The notes: generated by a model from the letters alone, not told the origin. A stretch of DNA of 37,253 nucleotides from an uncultured Oscillospiraceae bacterium (GCA_934486875.1 CAKSPU010000024.1:1-37253); one strand, 5' to 3'; shown: positions 16,003 through 25,464, counted from the first letter of the stretch. Translations and numbers: made by a program.

Positions 16003-17823
16003 ATGAAAAAGGATCATATCATAGCTGCTGCACTGGCAATACTTCTTGCAGGCTGTTCGGCTGAAAATACGGCACAGACATCGGAAAATGCTGCGGATAC
16101 AGGCACGGAAGCTGTTGTTTCATCGGCTGAGACCGGATCGGGCGATGCAGACAAAAAAGTACCCGAGCAAAATTCCGACGGTGAGCTTGTGAAAGTGTCA
16201 GGCTATGACGGAAAAACTCTGACGGGTACAAAGCTTGATATGCCTGCAATGGGCGGCGGACAGGGGGCTCCTCAGGGCACACCTCCAGATATGAACGGTG
16301 ATATGCCCGAAAAGCCCGACGATGACGGAAACGGCGATAATACCCCTCCAGAGAGACCCGAGGGTGAAGAAAAAAATACTCCTCCCGAAAAGCCCGATGA
16401 TAACGGAAACGGCAATAACACTCCTCCGGAAAGACCCGATGATTCGGGCAATAATCCTAATGGCGGTACTCCCCCCGAAATGAGCGGTGAAGAGGTATCA
16501 TACACTGTGAGCGATTCCGCCGATATATCCGCAGAAATATCCGAGGGCGATATGGTTAGAATTATTACAGATGAAAACGGCGAGATAATAAGAATTGAAA
16601 AGGAAGAGCTCGGCGGCGGAATGCCTATGGGTCAGATGGGTCAGGGCGGTTTCGGAGCAAACGGCACCGATAACGGCACGGCTGCAAATTCCGTTGATGA
16701 TAATGCCACACTTTCCGACACAGCTTTTACATCAGACGGCGATGACGAAAATGCGCTGAGAGCCGACAATGTAACAGCTGCCCTTAACAATGTGATCATA
16801 ACCAAAACAGGCAGCTCCTCCAACACCGAAAACGGGGATTTCTACGGAATGAACGCCGCATTTCTTGCCGAGAACGGCGCAGACATAACCATAACAGGGG
16901 GAGAGGTCACCACCGATGCGGTAAACGGCAACGGCATTTTCAGCTACGGCAGCGGAACTGTTGTGAATGTGAGCGGCACGAAAATACGCACATCTCAGAG
17001 AAATTCCGGCGGCATACAGACCACAGGCGGCGGTGTTATGAATGCTGAGGATCTTGATATCGAAACAAGCGGAAATTCCTCCGCAGCCATAAGAAGCGAC
17101 CGTGGGGGCGGAACAGTAACCGTAAACGGCGGCACATACACTACAAACGGCACAGGCAGCCCTGCAATATACAGCACAGCCGATATTACCGTTTCAGATG
17201 CTGTGCTTACCGCAAATAATTCCGAGGGCGTTGTAGTCGAGGGCAAAAACTCCGTCAAGCTTGAAAACTGCACGGTTTCGGGAAAAATGCAGGGCACTTA
17301 CAATGATGACAGCGAAAATATCCACTGCATAATGATATATCAGAGTATGTCGGGTGACGCTGATGTGGGCGAGGCTTATTTTGAAGCAAAGGGCGGAGAG
17401 ATCACCTCTCTTGCGGGGGATATGTTCTATGTCACCAACACGAGCTGCGAGATAAATATTTCAGATGTGAAATTCAATATGGCTGACGGCGTTTTCCTCA
17501 GAGCTGCGGGCAATACATCTTCAAGAGGCTGGGGAAAGCAGGGTGAGAACGGCGCTGATGTGAAAATGACCCTTACGGAGCAGTCGGTTTCGGGCGATAT
17601 CGCAGTCGATGATATTTCAACTCTTGACCTGACACTTTCATCATCTGACATCACAGGGGCTGTAAACAGCGACAATTCAGGCGGAAACATAGTTCTGACC
17701 CTTGATGAAAACAGCAGCATAACTCTTACGGGGGACAGCTATGTTACCGGATTTAACGGCGATATTTCACGGATAAATGCGGGAAATTATCACTTTTATG
17801 TAAACGGCGAAAAGCTCCTGTAA
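16003..17823 (+). CDS. Beta-helix-like surface lipoprotein
   Basis: A 606-residue secreted lipoprotein. The signal peptide ends in the lipobox LLAGC with the lipid-bearing Cys18. A Ser/Thr/Asp-rich linker follows, then a proline-rich repeat region (about 80-165) built from TPPE(R/K)PD units spaced by Asp/Asn/Gly. The remainder (about 250-606) has many short beta-strand repeats rich in Asn, Gly, Thr and Ser (for example ADITITGGEVTTD, TVTVNGGTYTTNGTG), which predict a right-handed beta-helix. The style resembles Cthe_2159-type carbohydrate-binding proteins, but I am not certain of that family. It lies between dnaA and rpmH, which are normally neighbours. AAAGGA precedes the ATG. It was probably acquired; no terminator is visible after it. 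Confidence 0.8.
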   Translation: MKKDHIIAAALAILLAGCSAENTAQTSENAADTGTEAVVSSAETGSGDADKKVPEQNSDGELVKVSGYDGKTLTGTKLDMPAMGGGQGAPQGTPPDMNGDMPEKPDDDGNGDNTPPERPEGEEKNTPPEKPDDNGNGNNTPPERPDDSGNNPNGGTPPEMSGEEVSYTVSDSADISAEISEGDMVRIITDENGEIIRIEKEELGGGMPMGQMGQGGFGANGTDNGTAANSVDDNATLSDTAFTSDGDDENALRADNVTAALNNVIITKTGSSSNTENGDFYGMNAAFLAENGADITITGGEVTTDAVNGNGIFSYGSGTVVNVSGTKIRTSQRNSGGIQTTGGGVMNAEDLDIETSGNSSAAIRSDRGGGTVTVNGGTYTTNGTGSPAIYSTADITVSDAVLTANNSEGVVVEGKNSVKLENCTVSGKMQGTYNDDSENIHCIMIYQSMSGDADVGEAYFEAKGGEITSLAGDMFYVTNTSCEINISDVKFNMADGVFLRAAGNTSSRGWGKQGENGADVKMTLTEQSVSGDIAVDDISTLDLTLSSSDITGAVNSDNSGGNIVLTLDENSSITLTGDSYVTGFNGDISRINAGNYHFYVNGEKLL

Positions 17824-17864
17824 AAAAAATATCGGGAAAAAATCTGAAAATTTAGAAAAAACAC

Positions 17865-17894
17865 TTGACAAACGGGAACCATATGCGCTATACT
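17865..17894 (+). promoter_or_regulatory. rpmH promoter
   Basis: TTGACA (17865-17870) and TATACT (17889-17894) with an 18-base spacer form a strong sigma-A promoter about 120 bases before rpmH. GGGAACCAT in the spacer (17874-17882) is the exact inverse of ATGGTTCCC at 17956-17964, which is followed by CTTTTT. The leader also has a small GTATCC/GGATAC hairpin. Confidence 0.88.
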
Positions 17895-18016
17895 ATAACA
17901 TTGATGGGGTATCCATACAAGAAGCAGGATACTGAAATGCAGTAAGCGGAAAACGATGGTTCCCCTTTTTAACAAAGGAATATTATATTATCCGGAAGGT
18001 AAGGAGGAGAAAAACA

Positions 18017-18151
18017 GTGAAAAGAACATACCAGCCTAAGAAGCTCCACAGAAAAAAAGAGCACGGCTTTATGAAGAGAATGTCCACAAAGAACGGCCGT
18101 AAGGTGCTTGCCCGCAGAAGAGCAAAGGGCAGAAAAATGCTCACATACTGA
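18017..18151 (+). CDS. rpmH: Ribosomal protein bL34
   Basis: A 44-residue, very basic ribosomal protein of the 50S subunit, starting at GTG as [22 protein letters not shown] and ending GRKMLTY, the standard bL34 length and pattern. AAGGAGG lies about 9 bases before the GTG. It is too short for a usual ORF length cut-off. Its position ahead of rnpA is the conserved arrangement; a hairpin with a T-run separates the two. Confidence 0.97.
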   Translation: MKRTYQPKKLHRKKEHGFMKRMSTKNGRKVLARRRAKGRKMLTY

Positions 18152-18204
18152 TGCAGTAAGGTCCCGAAGCGGCTTTGCTCAGACAATGCAGCCAACGGGA
18201 GCAT

Positions 18205-18241
18205 TATGACCGCAAACCATAAATTTGCGGTCATATTTTTT
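18205..18241 (+). terminator. Terminator or attenuator between rpmH and rnpA
   Basis: A 12-bp perfect stem, TATGACCGCAAA (18205-18216) with TTTGCGGTCATA (18224-18235), a 7-base loop and six T's. No promoter is obvious before rnpA, so partial read-through may set the low level of RnpA relative to bL34. Confidence 0.88.
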
Positions 18242-18261
18242 AATCGGGAAAGGATAAGGCA

Positions 18262-18624
18262 ATGCTCTACACTATAAAGCTGAATAAAAATAAGGATTTT
18301 GTGCGGCTTTACACAAAGGGAGCCTTTGTCTCGGGCGGTATATGCACAGTCTATTACCGCAGAAACGGAACCGACAAAAACAGATTTGGCATAACCACAG
18401 GCAAGAAGATAGGCAATGCGGTTTCAAGAAGCCGTGCAAGACGTGTTATCCGTCAGGCATACAGGGAGACCGAAGCGGAGTTCCCCAAGGGCTTTGATAT
18501 CGTTGTCACCGCAAGGACAGGCAGCACTTCCTGCAAAAGCTATCATATAGCAAAGTTTTTCAAAAGCAGGGTCATTCCTGCGATGAGAGACCCCGCAAAG
18601 CAGAAAAGGCAGATAAAGAAATGA
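18262..18624 (+). CDS. rnpA: Ribonuclease P protein component
   Basis: The protein subunit that helps the RNase P RNA mature tRNA 5' ends. It has 120 residues, with the family motif [19 protein letters not shown] in the centre and a basic C-terminus. AAAGGATAAGG precedes the ATG. Its last four bases overlap the start of yidD (ATGA), so they are translationally coupled. Confidence 0.96.
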   Translation: MLYTIKLNKNKDFVRLYTKGAFVSGGICTVYYRRNGTDKNRFGITTGKKIGNAVSRSRARRVIRQAYRETEAEFPKGFDIVVTARTGSTSCKSYHIAKFFKSRVIPAMRDPAKQKRQIKK

Positions 18625-18905
18625 CCCCTCTGGACAGGCTCTCGCAGCTTTTTAAGACTATCGTTATACTGCCCATAAAATTTTACAAGAGATTTATTTC
18701 CCCGAATCTGCCCCCAAGATGCAGATATTACCCCTCCTGTTCCACATATGCCGTTGAAGCTGTACGGAAGCACGGAGCCGTCAAGGGAATGATACTCGGA
18801 GGCTGGAGGATACTCAGGTGCAACCCCTGGGCAAGAGGCGGCGTTGACCACGTTCCCGAAAAATTCAGTCTTACCTATTGCTTTAAGAAAGAAAACAAGC
18901 AGTGA
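18621..18905 (+). CDS. yidD: Membrane protein insertion efficiency factor YidD
   Basis: A 94-residue protein of the YidD family, thought to assist YidC-dependent membrane insertion. The hallmark [19 protein letters not shown] is followed by [17 protein letters not shown]. The N-terminal amphipathic segment ([15 protein letters not shown]) suits membrane association. It overlaps rnpA by four bases. Normally it directly precedes yidC; here a 174-base repeat separates them. Confidence 0.96.
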   Translation: MTPLDRLSQLFKTIVILPIKFYKRFISPNLPPRCRYYPSCSTYAVEAVRKHGAVKGMILGGWRILRCNPWARGGVDHVPEKFSLTYCFKKENKQ

Positions 18906-18930
18906 TGTTTTGTCACGCTGAAATATATAT

Positions 18931-19104
18931 AGGTCACCTCTAAAAACCACCGGCTAAAGCCTTAGCACCTCATCTGCTTGCAGATTTTCCGTCATCTTGC
19001 ACATAAATTTCTTGACATACAAAAGTATGTCTTCGAAATTTCTATACAATCTGACGAAAAATCTGACTGCGCATCTGAGGCACTATGATTTTTAGATGCG
19101 ACCT
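18931..19104. repeat. MITE-like palindromic element 2
   Basis: A 174-base imperfect palindrome. Its ends, AGGTCACCTCTAAAAACCA and the reverse complement of TGATTTTTAGATGCGACCT, pair. The arms continue with AGATTTTCCGTCA and TGACGAAAAATCT, then AAATTTC and GAAATTT. The centre is a GACATAC/GTATGTC hairpin. Reading the ends as TAGGT...ACCTA leaves TA on both sides, as in TA-duplicating (IS630/mariner-like) elements. It sits between yidD and yidC and carries no coding sequence of its own. Its sequence is unrelated to element 1. Confidence 0.78.
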
Positions 19105-19161
19105 ATAAAATGCCGAAAAAGAAATACGGCTTATAACCTTGAAAGGAAGATACAAAAAAGT

Positions 19162-20346
19162 ATGGGATTTATTTCTGAGCTCATCGGCTATCCTCTCGGA
19201 TTTGTAATGTGGGCTATTTATCAGGTATTCAAAAACTACGGAATTTCAATTCTCCTGTTTACTATCGTAACAAGACTGGTGCTGTTCCCCCTGTCGGTAA
19301 AGCAGCAGAAGTCCAGCGCAGCTATGGCAGCATTCAGCCCTAAGCTTGAAAAGCTCAAAAAGCAGTACGCAAACAATCCTCAGAAGCTCCAGGAAGAGCA
19401 GATGAAGCTCTATGCGGAGGAAGACATCAATCCTATGGCTTCCTGCCTCCCTATGATACCTCAGCTTCTTTTCCTTTACGGTATTTTCGATGTTGTATAC
19501 CGTCCCCTTACCCATATCCTCCACATCACAAAGGCAGAGGTGGAGACCTTAAAGCAGATAGCTGCTCCTCTTTTTGAGGGCAACAGATATTTTGAGTCAC
19601 GTCCCGAGATATACATTCTTCAGGCTGTTCAGGATAATGAGGCTCTTTTCACAAGTTCAGGCATTTCCACAGAAATACTTGAAAAGATAGCGGCTTTTGA
19701 TAATAAGCTTTTCGGTCTCATTGACCTGGGTGCAGTGCCAAACTCCCTTTTTGCGGAGGGCGCAAATACCGTATGGAATGCGGCTTCTGTAGGTCTGTTC
19801 CTTATCCCTGTCATTTCGGGCGTTATCCAGCTCATTATGACCATCTACACCACATCAAAGCAGAAGAAGCTCAATCCCGAGGCTTCCGCTCAGATGGGCA
19901 GTATGAATCTGATGTTCTATGTTATGCCCATATTCTCCATATGGATGGCATTCTCATTCCCCGCAGGTATCGGTTATTACTGGATATGCTCCTCTCTCGT
20001 GGGCTTTGTTCAGTCTATCGTTCTCAACAAGATTTACACTCCCGAGTATGTTGCAAAGCTTGTTGAAAAGGATAAGCAGAAGAAAAAGAACAAGAAAAAA
20101 TCAGGCTTTATGCAGAAATACAACGAGATGCTTCAGGAAGAGCTGAAAAAGCAGAACGGCGGCGCATCTCAGCAGACTAACAGAAAGATATCCGCAGCAG
20201 GCGTTGCAAAGGACGATGAAACAAGCGAGGAAGTAAAGCTCAGCAAGTCCCAGATCAAGGATTATGAGCGCAAGATAATTGCGGAAGCAAGAAGAAAACA
20301 GGCTGAAAAATACGGCGATGAATACATCGACGACGATAAAGACTAA
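19162..20346 (+). CDS. yidC: Membrane protein insertase YidC
   Basis: The YidC/Oxa1-family insertase of the cytoplasmic membrane, 394 residues. The first membrane segment contains the conserved arginine of the hydrophilic groove (TIVTRLVLFPL). A cytoplasmic hairpin (KLEKLKKQYANNPQKLQEEQMKLY) follows, then further membrane segments and a long Lys/Arg-rich C-terminal tail that can bind ribosomes. An in-frame ATG exists at 19096, but it lies inside the repeat element; AAAGGAAG about 12 bases before 19162 and the typical start MGFISELIG support the later codon. The extracytoplasmic loop around residues 115-210 is longer than in the simplest homologues. Confidence 0.94.
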   Translation: MGFISELIGYPLGFVMWAIYQVFKNYGISILLFTIVTRLVLFPLSVKQQKSSAAMAAFSPKLEKLKKQYANNPQKLQEEQMKLYAEEDINPMASCLPMIPQLLFLYGIFDVVYRPLTHILHITKAEVETLKQIAAPLFEGNRYFESRPEIYILQAVQDNEALFTSSGISTEILEKIAAFDNKLFGLIDLGAVPNSLFAEGANTVWNAASVGLFLIPVISGVIQLIMTIYTTSKQKKLNPEASAQMGSMNLMFYVMPIFSIWMAFSFPAGIGYYWICSSLVGFVQSIVLNKIYTPEYVAKLVEKDKQKKKNKKKSGFMQKYNEMLQEELKKQNGGASQQTNRKISAAGVAKDDETSEEVKLSKSQIKDYERKIIAEARRKQAEKYGDEYIDDDKD

Positions 20347-20388
20347 TAATAAGGTTCCCAAAATCCGAAGCAGAAAGGATGTATCAAT

Positions 20389-21186
20389 ATGAAAAAGGAA
20401 TTTACCGCAAACACCGTTGATGAAGCAAAGGACCTTGCCGCAGCAGAATTCGGAGCTGATAAGAGCAAAATAACATTTACCGTTATCGAAGAAGAGAAAA
20501 AGGGCTTTCTTGGCTTCGGAAAGACCGATGCAAAGATAATTGCGGAATATGAGCCCTCAAAGGCTGAAACAGCCGCTGAATACATCAAGTCCGTTCTTTC
20601 CTGTATGGACATCGAAGCAGAGCTTGACATCACCGAAAATGAGGACGGCGCTGTTATCGACATAAAGGGTGATACAACAGGCGCTGTTATCGGCAGAAGA
20701 GGCGAGACCCTCGACGCTATACAGTATCTTGCATCAATGGCTGCAAACCGCAGCGACAAGGAATATTACAGAATTACTCTTGATTCCTGCGGATACAGAG
20801 AGAAGAGAAAGGCTATTCTTGAGGACCTTGCAAGAAAGATATCCAAGACCGTTCTCAGAACAGGAAGAACTTCCACTCTCGAGCCTATGAACCCTTATGA
20901 GAGAAGAATTATCCACGCTGCTGTCAGCGAAATCGAGGGTGTTACCTCCAAGAGTATCGGTGAAGAGCCTTACAGAAAGGTAGTTATCTCTTCCGTTAAC
21001 GGCAGACCCGAACGCAGACAGGGTAACAGCAAGAAGGGCGGATATGACAAGTCCCGCAGAAGAAGAGACACTCAGGGTCACACTTCAATGGACCTTATGA
21101 AAACCTCCTTTGAGAAGGATTATAAGAAGCCCAAGCCCGAGGACACTATGACTGACGGCGAGCTTTACGGCAAGATAGAGCTGTAA
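20389..21186 (+). CDS. khpB: RNA-binding protein KhpB/Jag
   Basis: A 265-residue cytoplasmic RNA-binding protein with three parts. The Jag N-terminal domain (1-50) includes KKGFLGFGKTDAKI, the KH domain (about 60-135) has GAVIGRRGETLDAIQYL, and the R3H domain (about 140-205) has MNPYERRIIH. A basic tail, rich in R and K, follows. KhpB partners with KhpA in Firmicutes and affects cell division and wall synthesis. The position after yidC is the conserved spoIIIJ-jag arrangement. Confidence 0.95.
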   Translation: MKKEFTANTVDEAKDLAAAEFGADKSKITFTVIEEEKKGFLGFGKTDAKIIAEYEPSKAETAAEYIKSVLSCMDIEAELDITENEDGAVIDIKGDTTGAVIGRRGETLDAIQYLASMAANRSDKEYYRITLDSCGYREKRKAILEDLARKISKTVLRTGRTSTLEPMNPYERRIIHAAVSEIEGVTSKSIGEEPYRKVVISSVNGRPERRQGNSKKGGYDKSRRRRDTQGHTSMDLMKTSFEKDYKKPKPEDTMTDGELYGKIEL

Positions 21187-21256
21187 GAAATATAGAACTT
21201 TGTGCGGATATGTACTTTTGATGTAAAGTATATATCCGCCTGATAAAAGTATTTAA

Positions 21257-21279
21257 GGGCATCATTGATGCCCTTTTTT
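21257..21279 (+). terminator. Intrinsic terminator after khpB
   Basis: GGGCAT and ATGCCC pair around a short loop and are followed by six T's. A second, longer hairpin (GCGGATAT 21204-21211 with ATATCCGC 21232-21239) lies just before it. Together they probably separate the khpB unit from mnmE. Confidence 0.82.
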
Positions 21280-21312
21280 CGTGGCAGATATTCATACTCG
21301 AAAGGAAAAATT

Positions 21313-22692
21313 ATGCCTGATAATACCATTGCCGCAATCTCAACCCCCCGTGCGGCAGGGGGAATATCAATGATACGCATTTCGGGAGATATGTCCCTCA
21401 GAATTGCCGATATGCTTTTTACCCCCGTTTCACGAAAGGAAAAGCCCTCGGAAATGGAGGGCTACACCTGTGCCTACGGCAAGATATTCTCTCAGAGCGG
21501 TGAAGAGCTTGACGACTGCATTCTTACTGTCTACAAGGCACCCCGTTCATACACGGGTGAGGACATTGCCGAGATATCCTGTCACGGCGGTATTTTTCTG
21601 ACCGAAAGGATACTCCGTGAGGTCTATGACTGCGGGGCAGAACCTGCGGGAGCGGGGGAATTTACCAAGCGTGCATTTCTGAACGGAAAGCTCTCACTTA
21701 CTCAGGCTGAGGCTGTTATGGATATGATATCCGCTGAGGGAAAGGCATTTCACCGCAGAGCCGTGAATGTAAAAGAGGGAGCGCTTTTCAGGAGTATTAA
21801 GCAGTGTTCCGACAAGCTGCTTACACTTTTAGGTGAGCTTGATGCCTGGGTGGATTATCCCGACGAGGATATCCCCGAGGTCAGCCCCGAAAATATGAAT
21901 GCGGCTCTTTCCGAGATCCTTGCGGAGATAAGGAAGATAAGTGCAGGCTATGACAACACCCGCATTCTCAGGACGGGTGTTAATACCGTTATTGCCGGCA
22001 AGCCCAATGTGGGCAAAAGTACGCTGATGAATCTCCTTGCGGGGGAGGAAAAAAGCATTGTTACGGATATTCCCGGAACGACCCGTGATATTGTTGAGGA
22101 ATCCGTCCGGCTTGGTGATATCGTTCTGAGGCTTTCGGACACGGCTGGGCTGAGAGAGACTGAGGATATCGTCGAGGGTGCGGGAATTGAAAAGGCACGC
22201 CGCCGTCTTGAAACAGCCGACCTTATTATTGCGGTGTTTGACAACAGCACACTTCTTGATGATGATGATCTGAAGCTTATCGAAAGATGTAAAAATCTCT
22301 CGGGTGTAAAGGTGATTGCTTGCATAAATAAAAGTGATAAGAAATCGGTGATTGATAAGAGTGAAATTATAAATGCATTTGATAATGTTATTGAGATATC
22401 TGCCGAAAATGGTGATGGTAAGGATAAATTACAAGATGTATTAAATAATATATATTTAACTAACAGTAATATTTATAATGATCTGTCGGTCAATGAGCGG
22501 CAGAAGCAGTGTCTTGACAAGGCGGGAAAGTGCATTGAAGAGGCTATGGCGGCACTTGAATCGGGTACAACTCTTGATGCTGTCAACATAATTCTTGACG
22601 ATGCGCAGAATTATCTGCTGGAGCTGACGGGTGAAAGAGCTTCGGAAGCGGTGGTAAATGAGGTGTTTTCTCATTTTTGTGTGGGTAAATAA
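21313..22692 (+). CDS. mnmE: tRNA modification GTPase MnmE
   Basis: A 459-residue GTPase that, with MnmG, modifies the wobble uridine (cmnm5U) of several tRNAs. The N-terminal tetrahydrofolate-binding domain starts DNTIAAISTPRAAGG. The G domain has GKPNVGKST and DIPGTTRD, then the DTAGL switch, and the C-terminus ends with CVGK, the CxGK motif. AAAGGA lies before the ATG at 21313; an in-frame ATG 16 codons earlier lies in the preceding terminator hairpin, so it was rejected. An AT-rich stretch at about 22,310-22,480 has different codon use. Confidence 0.96.
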   Translation: MPDNTIAAISTPRAAGGISMIRISGDMSLRIADMLFTPVSRKEKPSEMEGYTCAYGKIFSQSGEELDDCILTVYKAPRSYTGEDIAEISCHGGIFLTERILREVYDCGAEPAGAGEFTKRAFLNGKLSLTQAEAVMDMISAEGKAFHRRAVNVKEGALFRSIKQCSDKLLTLLGELDAWVDYPDEDIPEVSPENMNAALSEILAEIRKISAGYDNTRILRTGVNTVIAGKPNVGKSTLMNLLAGEEKSIVTDIPGTTRDIVEESVRLGDIVLRLSDTAGLRETEDIVEGAGIEKARRRLETADLIIAVFDNSTLLDDDDLKLIERCKNLSGVKVIACINKSDKKSVIDKSEIINAFDNVIEISAENGDGKDKLQDVLNNIYLTNSNIYNDLSVNERQKQCLDKAGKCIEEAMAALESGTTLDAVNIILDDAQNYLLELTGERASEAVVNEVFSHFCVGK

Positions 22693-22713
22693 ATTCAGAT
22701 AGGAAGTCGTGTT

Positions 22714-24603
22714 ATGGAAAATTATTACATAGATGATTATGATGTTGCTGTTATCGGAGCAGGTCACGCAGGGGTCGAAGCGGCTCTTGCAAGTGCACGT
22801 CTTGGGGTAAAAACAGCTCTTTTCACAATATCACTTGACTGTATCGCAAATATGCCCTGCAACCCCTCGATCGGCGGAACAGCAAAGGGGCATCTTGTGC
22901 GTGAGATAGATGCGCTGGGCGGACAGATGGGCAAATCTGCGGACAAATGCTTTATTCAGAGCCGTATGCTCAACCGTGGAAAGGGTCCTGCGGTACACAG
23001 TCTCCGTGTTCAGGCGGACAGGGTGAAGTATCACGAATATATGAAAAAGGTCTGTGAGGATCAGGAAAATCTTGATATAAAGCAGGCGGAGGTCACTGAT
23101 GTGATTGCCGAAAACGGTGTTGTTTCGGGAATTGTGACCGCTCTCGGGGCAAGATATAATGTTAAAAAGGTGATAATCGCAACGGGAACATATCTCAAGG
23201 GCGTTATCCACGTTGGCGAAGTGTCTTATGAAAGCGGTCCCGATGCCACACTTCCCGCACGGTATCTTTCCGCAAGCCTTGAAAAGATAGGTGTTCATCT
23301 CCGCCGTTTCAAAACAGGCACACCCTCCCGTGTTCACAAGCGGAGCATTGATTTTTCCCGTCTTGAACGTCAGGACGGCGATGAGGATATCCAGCCGTTT
23401 TCCTTTGAGACTCCAAGAGAGGGGCTTAAAAATATCGTTTCCTGCTACATTGCGTACACAAATGATGAAACCCACCGTGTTATCAAGGAAAATATTCATC
23501 GTTCGCCCCTTTATTCGGGACGTATCCACGGCGTTGGTCCACGCTACTGCCCCTCAATAGAGGATAAAATTATGCGCTTTACAGAGCGTCCCCGTCATCA
23601 GCTTTTTATTGAGCCAATGGGTCTCACAACAGATGAATACTATCTTCAGGGAATGTCATCATCACTTCCTGAGGACGTTCAGCTTAAGTTTTTGCGGACG
23701 ATAAAGGGTCTTGAACATGTTGAGGTTATGAGAAATGCCTATGCGATTGAGTATGACTGCTGTGACCCTCAGGATCTCAGGCATACGCTTGAATTTAAGA
23801 AAATTTCGGGTCTTTACGGTGCGGGACAGTTCAACGGCACATCGGGTTATGAGGAAGCTGCCGCACAGGGACTTATTGCGGGGATAAATGCCGCACTGTC
23901 CGTTCTGGGCAGGGAGCAGATAACCCTTTCCCGTTCATCATCATATATCGGTACGCTTATTGATGACCTTGTTATCAAAGGCTGCACCGACCCTTACAGA
24001 ATGATGACAGGCAGAAGTGAGTACAGACTTTTGCTCCGTCAGGATAATGCCGATGAGCGTCTTACGCCTATCGGGCACGAGGTTGGGCTTATTTCTGAGG
24101 AAAGATATGCGGCATTTTTGAAAAAATGGGAGCAGATAAATGCAGAGATATACCGAATAAAGCACAAGACCGTAAGCCCAACAAAGGAGCTTAACGAAAT
24201 GCTTGAAAGCAAGGGTACGGCGGCAATTTCCACGGGAATACGCCTTTCTGAGCTTATCAAACGACCGCAGATATCCTATTGGGACACTGCTCCTTTTGAT
24301 GATGAAAGGCAGCCGCTTCCGTATGAGGTCTGCGAGCAGGTCGGTCTCAGAATTGAGTATGACGGCTATATTGCACGTCAGTTAATGGAGGTCGAGCACG
24401 TAAGAAAGCTTGAAGAAAAGAAGCTTCCTGCTGATGTGGATTATAATTCGATAGAAGGTCTTAGCCTTGAAGCAATAGAAAAGCTGAATAAGGTCAGACC
24501 CGAGAATATTGGTCAGGCAGGCAGAATTTCGGGCGTTTCTCCTGCTGATGTAAGCGTGCTTGTTATCTGGCTTTCAAAGCAGAGAAATATTTCTCAAAAA
24601 TAA
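22714..24603 (+). CDS. mnmG: tRNA uridine-5-carboxymethylaminomethyl synthesis enzyme MnmG
   Basis: A 629-residue FAD-dependent partner of MnmE. The dinucleotide-binding motif [17 protein letters not shown] is at the N-terminus, followed by [24 protein letters not shown] and, in the middle, RYCPSIEDK and [16 protein letters not shown]. The full family length is present. It follows mnmE by 21 bases. The stop codon is followed directly by a parS site. Confidence 0.97.
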   Translation: MENYYIDDYDVAVIGAGHAGVEAALASARLGVKTALFTISLDCIANMPCNPSIGGTAKGHLVREIDALGGQMGKSADKCFIQSRMLNRGKGPAVHSLRVQADRVKYHEYMKKVCEDQENLDIKQAEVTDVIAENGVVSGIVTALGARYNVKKVIIATGTYLKGVIHVGEVSYESGPDATLPARYLSASLEKIGVHLRRFKTGTPSRVHKRSIDFSRLERQDGDEDIQPFSFETPREGLKNIVSCYIAYTNDETHRVIKENIHRSPLYSGRIHGVGPRYCPSIEDKIMRFTERPRHQLFIEPMGLTTDEYYLQGMSSSLPEDVQLKFLRTIKGLEHVEVMRNAYAIEYDCCDPQDLRHTLEFKKISGLYGAGQFNGTSGYEEAAAQGLIAGINAALSVLGREQITLSRSSSYIGTLIDDLVIKGCTDPYRMMTGRSEYRLLLRQDNADERLTPIGHEVGLISEERYAAFLKKWEQINAEIYRIKHKTVSPTKELNEMLESKGTAAISTGIRLSELIKRPQISYWDTAPFDDERQPLPYEVCEQVGLRIEYDGYIARQLMEVEHVRKLEEKKLPADVDYNSIEGLSLEAIEKLNKVRPENIGQAGRISGVSPADVSVLVIWLSKQRNISQK

Positions 24604-24619
24604 TGTTCCACGTGGAACA
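24604..24619. promoter_or_regulatory. parS site 1
   Basis: TGTTCCACGTGGAACA, a perfect 16-base palindrome that matches the parS consensus for chromosomal ParB (TGTTNCACGTGNAACA). It starts at the base after the mnmG stop codon and ends 21 bases before rsmG. Confidence 0.95.
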
Positions 24620-24640
24620 TTTGCATTTAGGAGTGATAGA

Positions 24641-25348
24641 ATGACAATTCTTCCGTATAATGAATTTTCACAGCTTTTTGAAAAGGGAGGAATGACTGTA
24701 ACAGAGGAGCAATTTTCGCTTCTTGACAAATATGCCGAGCTTCTTGTTGAATATAACAAGGTAATGAACCTGACGGGAATAACCGACCCACAGGGTATTT
24801 CCGAGAAGCATTTTCTTGACAGTCTTCTTGTTTTTAAGCTTGCTGATATTGCTGAAAACAGTTCTGTGATAGATGTGGGAACGGGTGCAGGATTTCCGGG
24901 CGTTCCTATGAAGCTTTACCGCCCTGATCTTGATGTGACACTTCTCGACAGTTTAAACAAGCGTATAAACTTTTTATCAGCTGTTTCCGATGCAACTCTT
25001 CCGATGAAATGTATCCACGCAAGAGCGGAGGAGGGCGGAAGAAAGCCTGAACTTAGAGAAAAGTTTGACGTATCAATCGCAAGAGCTGTGGCGGCACTTC
25101 CTGTCCTTGCGGAATATTGTCTGCCATATGTAAAGGTCGGCGGAATGTTTATTGCTATGAAAGGTCCAGGAGAGGATATATCTCAGGGCGAAAGCGCTGT
25201 TAAAACTCTTGGCGGAGAGATAGCTGATATCAAGAAATATGAGCTTCCGTCAGGCGATAAGCGTGTAATGGTTATTGTAAAAAAAATCTCTCCTACACCG
25301 ACAAAATATCCACGCAACGGCGGTCAGATCTCAAAAAAGAATCTCTGA
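24641..25348 (+). CDS. rsmG: 16S rRNA m7G527 methyltransferase RsmG
   Basis: A 235-residue SAM-dependent methyltransferase that modifies N7 of G527 in 16S rRNA. The SAM motif VIDVGTGAGFPGVPMKLY is followed by VTLLDSLNKRINFL and SIARAVAALPVLAEYCLPYVKVGG. TTAGGAG lies about 8 bases before the ATG at 24641. A start further upstream would translate the parS site, so it is rejected. It sits between mnmG and noc, the conserved order. Confidence 0.96.
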   Translation: MTILPYNEFSQLFEKGGMTVTEEQFSLLDKYAELLVEYNKVMNLTGITDPQGISEKHFLDSLLVFKLADIAENSSVIDVGTGAGFPGVPMKLYRPDLDVTLLDSLNKRINFLSAVSDATLPMKCIHARAEEGGRKPELREKFDVSIARAVAALPVLAEYCLPYVKVGGMFIAMKGPGEDISQGESAVKTLGGEIADIKKYELPSGDKRVMVIVKKISPTPTKYPRNGGQISKKNL

Positions 25349-25464
25349 AAATGTTGAAAGATGTTTTTCAGTGAAAAAATACCCGCCTTTATAACGAAAG
25401 TTTTGGCTTTATTTTATGCATAAAGGGCATTACAATAATATCATAAAGAAACGGAGATGATATT

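Noticed and set aside
16300..16500. Regularly repeated DNA in the lipoprotein gene, CRISPR-like at first glance
   Set aside because: It is in-frame coding for TPPE(R/K)PD units with no fixed-length spacers; it is a protein repeat.
19096..19161. Upstream start for yidC
   Set aside because: The extra 22 codons come from the palindromic element; the typical YidC start is at 19162.
20910..20918. TTATCCACG, close to the canonical DnaA box (also near 23205)
   Set aside because: Isolated, inside khpB and mnmG coding sequence, and not clustered; probably chance.
24560..24640. Upstream start for rsmG
   Set aside because: It would overlap mnmG and translate parS site 1; the ATG at 24641 has a good ribosome-binding site.
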